Shown here one piece after another: positions 55,562 through 62,347 of a DNA stretch of 64,000 nt (the first letter of the stretch is position 1; every line of letters starts with the position of its first letter). A model generated the notes under the pieces. The model had not been told where the DNA came from and made no database searches. It saw only the letters and a program-made list of their open reading frames with translations. The position numbers and the translations under genes were made by a program. This DNA is from Bacteroides congonensis (GTDB taxonomy: Bacteria; Bacteroidota; Bacteroidia; Bacteroidales; Bacteroidaceae), in the NCBI RefSeq assembly GCF_900130125.1, contig NZ_FQXY01000008.1, positions 512,301 to 576,300 on the forward strand. The letters run 5' to 3'.

Positions 55562-55592
55562 TTTGGAGATAATAAAAAAGCCCTTACCTTTG
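55562..55592 (+). promoter_or_regulatory. Promoter of the ilv operon
   Basis: TTTG (55562-55565), 19-nt spacer, TACCTTTG (55585-55592), a full match to the Bacteroides consensus. Transcription should begin near 55599, 20 nt before the leader peptide. Confidence 0.75.
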
Positions 55593-55618
55593 CAGCACGA
55601 AAATAAAGAAAAGAAGAT

Positions 55619-55696
55619 ATGAATATGTTACATACATCTCTAAACCTGGCAGTCCTGCATATTATTCGCGTCGTGGTGATTCCATCAAGAGCGTGA
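55619..55696 (+). CDS. ilvL: ilv operon leader peptide (attenuation)
   Basis: 25 codons from ATG 55619 to TGA 55694-55696. Within the run SLNLAVLHIIRVVVIP there are three Leu, three Ile and four Val codons, 10 of 16, exactly the amino acids made by the operon. The stop codon coincides with the beginning of the antiterminator arm. Ribosome stalling for lack of charged Leu/Ile/Val tRNA should leave that arm free, while completion of the peptide covers it. Confidence 0.85.
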   Translation: MNMLHTSLNLAVLHIIRVVVIPSRA

Positions 55697-55775
55697 GGAA
55701 GGTTTTTGTGTTGTATGTGTTCGTACCATAAAAGATAAAATTTAGAGCCTTTCTCACTTGTGAGAGAGGCTCTTT
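55694..55775 (+). promoter_or_regulatory. Transcription attenuator of the ilv operon
   Basis: Terminator: 14-bp stem AGAGCCTTTCTCAC (55744-55757) / GTGAGAGAGGCTCT (55760-55773), 2-nt loop, then TTAATT. Antiterminator: the ten bases GTGAGGAAGG, beginning one base before the leader stop (55693-55703 region), can pair with CCTTTCTCAC (55748-55757), the left arm of the terminator, with one G-U pair. The two structures exclude each other, as in classical amino acid operon attenuators. Confidence 0.82.
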
Positions 55776-55794
55776 AATTAAAAGACAGATTGAA

Positions 55795-57597
55795 ATGAAA
55801 AAGCAATTACGCAGTTCGTTTAGTACACAAGGCCGTCGGATGGCGGGAGCCCGTGCATTATGGGCAGCCAACGGCATGAAGAAAGAACAGATGGGCAAGC
55901 CCATTATCGCTATCGTCAATTCGTTCACGCAGTTTGTGCCGGGGCATGTACACCTACATGAAATCGGTCAACTGGTGAAGGCGGAGATTGAAAAGCTGGG
56001 ATGCTTCGCTGCGGAATTCAACACCATAGCCATTGACGACGGTATAGCCATGGGACACGACGGAATGCTCTACTCGCTTCCCTCCCGTGACATCATTGCC
56101 GACAGTGTAGAATACATGGTCAACGCCCACAAGGCAGACGCGATGGTATGTATCAGCAACTGCGACAAAATCACCCCGGGAATGTTGATGGCATCCATGC
56201 GCCTGAATATCCCTACCGTATTTGTATCGGGCGGACCGATGGAAGCCGGAGAGTGGAACGGGCAGCACCTCGACCTGATCGACGCAATGATTAAGTCTGC
56301 CGACCAAAGCGTAAGCGACGAAGAAGTTGCCAATATCGAGCAGAACGCTTGTCCTACCTGCGGATGCTGCTCCGGTATGTTCACAGCCAACTCTATGAAC
56401 TGCCTGAACGAAGCTATCGGACTGGCTCTTCCCGGAAACGGAACCATCGTAGCTACTCACGAAAACCGTACGCAACTCTTCAAGGACGCTGCCAAACTGA
56501 TTGTCGGGAATGCCATGAAATATTACAACGAAGGAGACGAAAGCGTATTGCCGCGCAGCATCGCTACCCGCGCAGCCTTCTTGAACGCAATGACACTCGA
56601 TATTGCAATGGGTGGTTCTACCAATACGGTTCTGCACCTGCTGGCCGTTGCCCACGAAGCGGAAGTAGACTTCAAGATGGACGACATCGACCTGCTTTCC
56701 CGCAAAGCTCCCTGTCTCTGCAAAGTTGCCCCGAATACACAGAAATATCATATCCAGGACGTAAACCGTGCCGGTGGCATCATCGCCATCATGGACGAAC
56801 TGGCAAAAGCCGGATTGATAGACACTTCCGTTCGCCGCGTAGACGGAATGTCACTTGCGGAAGCAATCAACGAATATTCAATCACCAGCCCGAATGTCAG
56901 CGAGAAAGCTATCAAGAAATATTCCAGCGCAGCCGCCAACCGTTTCAATCTCGTACTCGGTTCACAAGGCATGTATTATAAAGAATTGGACAAAGACCGT
57001 GCCACCGGATGTATCCGTGATTTTGAACACGCATATAGCAAGGACGGCGGACTGGCCGTACTGAAAGGCAACATCGCCCAGGACGGTTGTGTAGTAAAAA
57101 CGGCAGGTGTAGACGAAAGTATCTGGAAGTTTACCGGTCCTGCCAAAGTGTTTGATTCGCAAGAAGCAGCCTGCGAAGGCATCCTCGGAGGCCGAGTCGT
57201 CAGTGGCGACGTCGTCGTCATCACGCACGAAGGTCCGAAGGGTGGCCCCGGTATGCAGGAAATGCTTTATCCTACCTCTTATATTAAATCCCGTCATCTC
57301 GGAAAAGAATGTGCTTTGATTACCGACGGACGTTTCAGCGGTGGAACTTCCGGATTGAGTATAGGACATATTTCTCCCGAAGCGGCGGCAGGAGGCAATA
57401 TCGGGAAAATTGTTGATGGAGATATTATCGAAATCGATATTCCGGCCCGGACGATTAACGTGCGACTAACGGATGAAGAACTGGCTGCCCGCCCGATGAC
57501 ACCCGTCACCCGTGACCGTTACGTGCCGAAGAGTCTGAAGGCATATGCCAGCATGGTAAGTTCCGCCGATAAGGGAGCAGTGAGAATAATCGATTGA
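55795..57597 (+). CDS. ilvD: Dihydroxyacid dehydratase
   Basis: 600 residues. Fe-S cluster cysteines in [10 protein letters not shown] near residue 120 and [18 protein letters not shown] near residue 188; [12 protein letters not shown] near residue 276; [20 protein letters not shown] near residue 500. Converts 2,3-dihydroxy acids to 2-keto acids for Val, Leu and Ile synthesis. First structural gene after the attenuator, 26 bp before ilvB. Confidence 0.96.
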   Translation: MKKQLRSSFSTQGRRMAGARALWAANGMKKEQMGKPIIAIVNSFTQFVPGHVHLHEIGQLVKAEIEKLGCFAAEFNTIAIDDGIAMGHDGMLYSLPSRDIIADSVEYMVNAHKADAMVCISNCDKITPGMLMASMRLNIPTVFVSGGPMEAGEWNGQHLDLIDAMIKSADQSVSDEEVANIEQNACPTCGCCSGMFTANSMNCLNEAIGLALPGNGTIVATHENRTQLFKDAAKLIVGNAMKYYNEGDESVLPRSIATRAAFLNAMTLDIAMGGSTNTVLHLLAVAHEAEVDFKMDDIDLLSRKAPCLCKVAPNTQKYHIQDVNRAGGIIAIMDELAKAGLIDTSVRRVDGMSLAEAINEYSITSPNVSEKAIKKYSSAAANRFNLVLGSQGMYYKELDKDRATGCIRDFEHAYSKDGGLAVLKGNIAQDGCVVKTAGVDESIWKFTGPAKVFDSQEAACEGILGGRVVSGDVVVITHEGPKGGPGMQEMLYPTSYIKSRHLGKECALITDGRFSGGTSGLSIGHISPEAAAGGNIGKIVDGDIIEIDIPARTINVRLTDEELAARPMTPVTRDRYVPKSLKAYASMVSSADKGAVRIID

Positions 57598-57623
57598 TAC
57601 ACATCCTCCAATACTAAAAAAGA

Positions 57624-59321
57624 ATGAGTAAAGACTTAATAACAGGTGGAGAGGCGTTGATGCGTGCTCTGGAACATCAGGGAGTAAATACCATCTTCGG
57701 ATACCCCGGCGGTTCTATCATGCCGGTATTCGATGCCTTATTCGACCATCAAGATACATTGAACCACATCTTGGTTCGCCATGAACAGGGAGCTGCCCAT
57801 GCAGCGCAAGGGTATGCCCGCGTATCGGGTGAAGTCGGTGTTTGCCTGGTGACAAGCGGCCCCGGTGCAACAAACACGATTACCGGTATCGCCGATGCCA
57901 TGATAGACAGTACGCCTATCGTTGTGATTGCCGGACAGGTAGGAACGGCGTTCCTCGGAACAGACGCTTTTCAGGAAGTTGACTTGGTGGGCATCACCCA
58001 GCCAATCGCCAAATGGAGTTATCAGATTCGTCGTGCCGAAGATGTGGCTTGGGCGGTAGCACGCGCTTTCTATATTGCCCGTAGCGGTCGTCCCGGCCCG
58101 GTAGTGCTGGACTTTGCCAAGAATGCTCAAGTCGAGAAAACGAAATACGAACCGACGAAAGTCGATTTCATACGCAGTTATGTTCCCGTACCCGATACGG
58201 ACGCGGACTCTGTAAAGGCGGCTGCCGAACTGATTAACAATGCCGAACGTCCGCTTGTACTGGTAGGACAGGGCGTTGAGTTGGGGAATGCGCAAAGCGA
58301 ACTGCGTGCCTTTATCGAAAAGGCGGATATGCCGGCCGGCTGTACATTGCTCGGACTTTCGGCCTTGCCGACGGAGCATCCGTTGAATAAGGGCATGTTG
58401 GGTATGCACGGCAACTTGGGCCCGAACATCAACACCAATAAATGCGATGTCCTGATTGCTGTCGGCATGCGTTTCGACGACCGTGTGACAGGCAACCTCG
58501 CCACTTACGCCAAGCAAGCGAAAGTAATCCACTTCGACATCGACCCTGCCGAAGTAAACAAGAATGTGAAAGTAGATATCGCCGTCCTGGGCGACTGCAA
58601 GCATACACTGGCATCTGTTACGGAACTTCTGAAAAAGAACACGCATACCGAATGGATAGACAGCTTCAAGGAATACGAAAAGGTAGAAGAAGAAAAAGTA
58701 ATCCGCCCCGAACTTCATCCCGCTACGGACTCATTGAGCATGGGCGAAGTAGCACGTGCGGTAAGCGACGCTACCCGTCACGAAGCCGTTTTGGTGACGG
58801 ACGTAGGACAGAATCAGATGATTTCCGCCCGCTACTTTAAATATTCAAAAGAACGCAGCATCATCACTTCCGGCGGACTCGGAACGATGGGCTTCGGACT
58901 TCCTGCCGCTATCGGCGCCACTTTCGGCGCGCCGGAACGTACCGTATGTGCATTTATGGGCGACGGCGGACTCCAGATGAATATCCAAGAGTTGGGAACC
59001 ATCATGGAACGGAAAGCTCCGGTGAAAATTATCTGCCTAAACAACAATTACCTCGGCAACGTGCGCCAATGGCAAGCCATGTTCTTCAACCGCCGCTATT
59101 CATTCACGCCGATGTTGAATCCGGATTACATGAAGATAGCTTCGGCCTACGACATCCCTTCCAAACGTGTCTTCACCCGTGAAGAACTGAAGGAAGCCAT
59201 TCGTGAAATGTTGGCGACGGACGGGCCGTTCCTGCTCGAAGCCTGTGTGGTGGAAGAAGGTAATGTCCTGCCGATGACTCCTCCAGGTGGTTCAGTGAAT
59301 CAAATGTTGTTGGAGTGCTAG
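57624..59321 (+). CDS. ilvB: Acetolactate synthase large subunit
   Basis: 565 residues. TPP-enzyme features: FGYPGGSIMPVFDAL near residue 25, the catalytic Glu region RHEQGAAHAAQGYAR near residue 53, GPGATNTITGIADAM near residue 80, and the C-terminal TPP/Mg motif GDGGLQMNIQELGTI...NNNYLGNVRQWQ near residues 442-480. Condenses pyruvate with pyruvate or 2-ketobutyrate. Works with the ACT-domain subunit encoded 56 bp downstream. Confidence 0.96.
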   Translation: MSKDLITGGEALMRALEHQGVNTIFGYPGGSIMPVFDALFDHQDTLNHILVRHEQGAAHAAQGYARVSGEVGVCLVTSGPGATNTITGIADAMIDSTPIVVIAGQVGTAFLGTDAFQEVDLVGITQPIAKWSYQIRRAEDVAWAVARAFYIARSGRPGPVVLDFAKNAQVEKTKYEPTKVDFIRSYVPVPDTDADSVKAAAELINNAERPLVLVGQGVELGNAQSELRAFIEKADMPAGCTLLGLSALPTEHPLNKGMLGMHGNLGPNINTNKCDVLIAVGMRFDDRVTGNLATYAKQAKVIHFDIDPAEVNKNVKVDIAVLGDCKHTLASVTELLKKNTHTEWIDSFKEYEKVEEEKVIRPELHPATDSLSMGEVARAVSDATRHEAVLVTDVGQNQMISARYFKYSKERSIITSGGLGTMGFGLPAAIGATFGAPERTVCAFMGDGGLQMNIQELGTIMERKAPVKIICLNNNYLGNVRQWQAMFFNRRYSFTPMLNPDYMKIASAYDIPSKRVFTREELKEAIREMLATDGPFLLEACVVEEGNVLPMTPPGGSVNQMLLEC

Positions 59322-59377
59322 GAGAAGTTGAGAGTTGAGAATGGAGAGTTGAGAGTTCACATTTTAAATTAAGAATT
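59322..59377. repeat. Short GAGAGTTGAGA repeats between ilvB and ilvN
   Basis: The 56-bp spacer contains several copies of (A)GAGTTGAGA within 59327-59360 (GTTGAGAGTTGAGAATGGAG, then AGTTGAGAGTT). No gene. Confidence 0.6.
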
Positions 59378-59941
59378 ATGAGTGATAAGACATTATATAC
59401 CATCATCGTTCATTCGGAGAATATCGCCGGATTGCTGAATCAGGTAACGGCCGTATTTACCCGCCGGCAGATTAATATCGAAAGCCTGAATGTATCCGCG
59501 TCTTCCATCAAAGGCGTACATAAATATACTATTACGGCTTGGACGGATAAGGACACGATAGAAAAGGTAGTGAAGCAGATAGAAAAGAAGATTGACGTTA
59601 TCCAGGCGCACTACTTCACGGAAGATGAAATCTACTTCCATGAGATTGCATTATATAAGGTATCTACTCCCGAATTTCAGGAGACACCGGAAGCATCCAA
59701 GGTGATACGCAGGTACAATGCCCGCGTGGTAGAAGTGAATCCCGTATTCTCTATTGTCGAGAAGAACGGCATGAGTGAGGATATAACTTCGCTCTACGGT
59801 GAACTGAAGGCTTTGAATTGTGTTTTGCAATTTGTCCGTTCGGGACGTGTAGCCATTACTACCAGTTGTTTTGAACGGGTGAATGAGTTTCTCGACGGAC
59901 GGGAAGCCGGCTATAACCAAAGTAAAAAAGAGCAAGAATAA
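59378..59941 (+). CDS. ilvN: Acetolactate synthase small (regulatory) subunit
   Basis: 187 residues. N-terminal ACT domain TLYTIIVHSENIAGLLNQVT near residue 5, RRQINIESLNVSAS near residue 28, then a second ACT-like half (KVIRRYNARVVEVNP). Gives feedback control by valine. Its TAA stop overlaps the first ATG of a duplicated start-site unit (59931-59974). Confidence 0.93.
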   Translation: MSDKTLYTIIVHSENIAGLLNQVTAVFTRRQINIESLNVSASSIKGVHKYTITAWTDKDTIEKVVKQIEKKIDVIQAHYFTEDEIYFHEIALYKVSTPEFQETPEASKVIRRYNARVVEVNPVFSIVEKNGMSEDITSLYGELKALNCVLQFVRSGRVAITTSCFERVNEFLDGREAGYNQSKKEQE

Positions 59942-59974
59942 TGAGTGAATCAAGCAAAAATAATGAGTGAATCA
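59931..59974. repeat. 22-bp tandem duplication covering ilvN stop and thioesterase start
   Basis: Units 59931-59952 and 59953-59974, differing at one base (AGCAAGAATAATGAG versus AGCAAAAATAATGAG). Both contain ATGAGTGAATCA. The first ATG (59941) is followed in frame by a stop after nine codons; the second (59963) opens the thioesterase. Confidence 0.9.
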
Positions 59975-60706
59975 AATAAAATAGGAACTTACAAGTTTGT
60001 GGCAGAACCCTTTCACGTGGACTTCAACGGACGTCTGACAATGGGAGTACTGGGCAACCATCTGCTGAATTGCGCAGGTTTCCACGCCAGTGACCGTGGT
60101 TTCGGCATCGCAACGCTCAACGAGGACAACTACACCTGGGTGCTTTCCCGACTGGCTGTCGAACTGGACGAAATGCCCTACCAATACGAGGACTTCTCGG
60201 TTCAGACATGGGTGGAAAATGTGTATCGCCTGTTTACTGACCGTAACTTTGCTGTTATCGACAAAGATGGCAAGAAGATAGGTTACGCCCGTTCGGTATG
60301 GGCCATGATTAACCTGAACACCCGCAAACCTGCCGACCTCCTGACACTGCATGGCGGAAGCATCGTAGACTATGTATGTGATGAACCTTGCCCGATAGAA
60401 AAGCCCTCACGCATCAAGGTGACCAGCAACCAGCCATTGGCTACGCTGACGGCCAAGTATAGCGACATCGACATCAACGGTCATGTGAACAGCATCCGTT
60501 ACATAGAACACATTCTTGATTTGTTCCCGATAGAACTGTATAAGACCAAGCGTATCCGCCGTTTTGAAATGGCATACGTAGCCGAAAGTTATTTCGGAGA
60601 CGAACTTTCGTTCTTCTGTGACGAAGTCAATGATAACGAATTCCATGTCGAAGTGAAGAAGAACGGCAGCGAAGTAGTCTGCCGCTCGAAGGTGGTATTT
60701 GAATAA
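59963..60706 (+). CDS. Acyl-ACP thioesterase
   Basis: 247 residues from the ATG at 59963; the frame opens upstream at a GTG (59945), but MSESNKIGTYKFVAEPF is the natural start. Double hot-dog fold: HVDFNGRLTMGVLGNHLLNC near residue 15 and DIDINGHVNSIRYIEHILD near residue 165, the latter carrying the Asp/Asn/His catalytic region of FatA/FatB-type enzymes. Hydrolyses fatty acyl-ACP. Its place between ilvN and ilvC suggests a link between branched-chain amino acid precursors and iso-branched fatty acids (inference). Confidence 0.88.
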   Translation: MSESNKIGTYKFVAEPFHVDFNGRLTMGVLGNHLLNCAGFHASDRGFGIATLNEDNYTWVLSRLAVELDEMPYQYEDFSVQTWVENVYRLFTDRNFAVIDKDGKKIGYARSVWAMINLNTRKPADLLTLHGGSIVDYVCDEPCPIEKPSRIKVTSNQPLATLTAKYSDIDINGHVNSIRYIEHILDLFPIELYKTKRIRRFEMAYVAESYFGDELSFFCDEVNDNEFHVEVKKNGSEVVCRSKVVFE

Positions 60707-60756
60707 CTTGAAAGTAGTATTTGAATAACTCGGAAATAGTATTTGAATCATATAGA
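60691..60756. repeat. Three 22-bp tandem copies at the thioesterase 3' end
   Basis: Units 60691-60712, 60713-60734 and 60735-60756 around the word GTATTTGAAT(aact/cata). The first unit contains the last codons and stop of the gene; the following copies repeat the tail outside the gene. Confidence 0.88.
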
Positions 60757-60815
60757 ATATAAAATCAATTAATAACGGATGGCGTAAGCCATCAAAACTA
60801 AAAACAAAAAAGAAA

Positions 60816-61859
60816 ATGGCACAGTTGAATTTTGGCGGAACTGTTGAGACAGTAGTAATCCGTGACGAATTTCCATTAGAAAAAGCTCGTGAAGTATTGA
60901 AAAATGAAACAATTGCAGTAATCGGTTATGGCGTACAGGGCCCAGGACAGGCACTGAACCTGCGTGATAACGGTTTCAGTGTAATCGTTGGCCAGCGTGA
61001 AGGAAAAACATACGATAAGGCAGTAGCAGACGGATGGGTTCCGGGTGAAACGTTGTTCGGAATCGAAGAAGCTTGCGAGAAAGGTACTATCGTTATGTGC
61101 CTCTTGTCTGACGCAGCAGTAATGTCCGTATGGCCTACTATCAAGCCTTACCTGACTGCCGGAAAAGCTCTTTATTTCTCTCACGGTTTTGCTATCACTT
61201 GGAACGACCGTACAGGTGTAGTTCCTCCTGCTGACATCGACGTCATCATGGTTGCTCCTAAGGGTTCGGGTACTTCATTGCGTACTATGTTCCTCGAAGG
61301 ACGTGGCTTGAACTCTTCTTACGCTATCTACCAGGATGCTACAGGCAAGGCTTACGAAAAAACAATCGCTTTGGGTATCGGTATCGGTTCAGGTTATCTG
61401 TTCGAAACCACTTTCCAGCGTGAAGCTACTTCCGACCTGACAGGTGAACGCGGTTCATTGATGGGTGCTATCCAAGGTCTGTTGCTCGCACAATACGAAG
61501 TGTTGCGTGAAAACGGCCACACTCCTTCCGAAGCGTTCAACGAAACAGTAGAAGAACTGACTCAGTCACTGATGCCGTTGTTCGCAAAGAACGGTATGGA
61601 CTGGATGTACGCAAACTGTTCTACTACTGCTCAACGTGGTGCTCTTGACTGGATGGGCCCCTTCCACGATGCTATCAAACCGGTAGTTGAAAAGTTGTAT
61701 CACAGCGTTAAGACTGGTAACGAAGCACAGATTTCTATCGACAGCAACTCAAAAGTAGACTATCGCGAGAAACTGGAAGAAGAACTGAAAGCATTGCGCG
61801 AAAGCGAAATGTGGCAGACTGCTGTTACAGTACGTAAACTTCGTCCTGAAAACAATTAA
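60816..61859 (+). CDS. ilvC: Ketol-acid reductoisomerase
   Basis: 347 residues. NADPH-binding VIGYGVQGPGQALNLRDNG near residue 36, GWVPGETLFGIEEA, the APKGSGTSLR segment near residue 148, and metal/substrate residues in DLTGERGSLMGAIQG near residue 207. Converts acetolactate to dihydroxyisovalerate. Last gene of the ilv operon, 109 bp after the thioesterase, with a terminator at 61888-61913. Confidence 0.96.
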   Translation: MAQLNFGGTVETVVIRDEFPLEKAREVLKNETIAVIGYGVQGPGQALNLRDNGFSVIVGQREGKTYDKAVADGWVPGETLFGIEEACEKGTIVMCLLSDAAVMSVWPTIKPYLTAGKALYFSHGFAITWNDRTGVVPPADIDVIMVAPKGSGTSLRTMFLEGRGLNSSYAIYQDATGKAYEKTIALGIGIGSGYLFETTFQREATSDLTGERGSLMGAIQGLLLAQYEVLRENGHTPSEAFNETVEELTQSLMPLFAKNGMDWMYANCSTTAQRGALDWMGPFHDAIKPVVEKLYHSVKTGNEAQISIDSNSKVDYREKLEEELKALRESEMWQTAVTVRKLRPENN

Positions 61860-61887
61860 TCAGATTGAATTATACAAGTTTTATAGG

Positions 61888-61913
61888 AAGGGAGAGCTGA
61901 AAAGCTCTTCCTT
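61888..61913 (+). terminator. Terminator of the ilv operon
   Basis: 11-bp stem AAGGGAGAGCT / AGCTCTTCCTT (one G-U pair) with a GAAA tetraloop, followed by TTCTTTTG. Confidence 0.8.
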
Positions 61914-62073
61914 TTCTTTTGTCTGCAAATTGGTTGGAAATCAGTTCCGTAAAACTGGTGAATGTTTTTTGAAAAATATATTACTATTATGGACAAATAA
62001 TGCAACTTTATGTTTATATTTGCAGCATCAAACTGAAGCAAATAATACCGTATGAGAAGTATTTGATGTATAT

Positions 62074-62241
62074 TTAGATTTTTGACTGCATATTCGCAGG
62101 ATTCTTTTTAACAGTGATTCCCCCTTTTAGTTTGATGTTTTTTAAAGAAATATCCGTAAGATGACGGATCGTTTCGATACAAATTCTGTCTTTAATTTGC
62201 TCCGGTGGTAAATTGAGGAAGTATAAAAGATAGTACTTAAA
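62074..62241 (-). pseudogene. Possible 3' gene remnant between ilvC and the helicase gene
   Basis: A minus-strand frame without usable start ends at TAA 62076-62074. It reads LNLPPEQIKDRICIETIRH then LTDISLKNIKLKGGITV, which looks like the C-terminal turns of a right-handed beta-helix enzyme such as a GH28-type glycosidase. Upstream of about 62241 the frame becomes low-complexity AT-rich. Assignment is tentative; no other gene is visible between 61914 and 62315. Confidence 0.3.
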
Positions 62242-62315
62242 ATAATAAATATTGTTTGTTTTGTTTGTGTTAAAAATGAAAGTCTGGTTTCGTGAGAAAG
62301 TAGGCTTTATAAAAC

Positions 62316-62347
62316 AAAAAGAGGATTAATGAGTTAATCCTCTTTTT
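62316..62347 (-). terminator. Terminator overlapping the helicase stop codon
   Basis: 14-bp stem AAAAAGAGGATTAA / TTAATCCTCTTTTT with a 4-nt loop. On the minus strand it covers the last codons and stop of the helicase gene and is followed by TTTTTGTTTTATA. Confidence 0.75.

Noticed and set aside
55954..56751. 265-codon minus-strand frame opposite ilvD
   Set aside because: Antisense shadow; ilvD carries all family motifs in the plus frame.
57738..58718. 326-codon minus-strand frame opposite ilvB
   Set aside because: Antisense shadow of ilvB; no recognisable domain or start context.
59941..59970. ATG at 59941 as the thioesterase start
   Set aside because: Its frame stops after nine codons; the second copy at 59963 is in frame with the gene.
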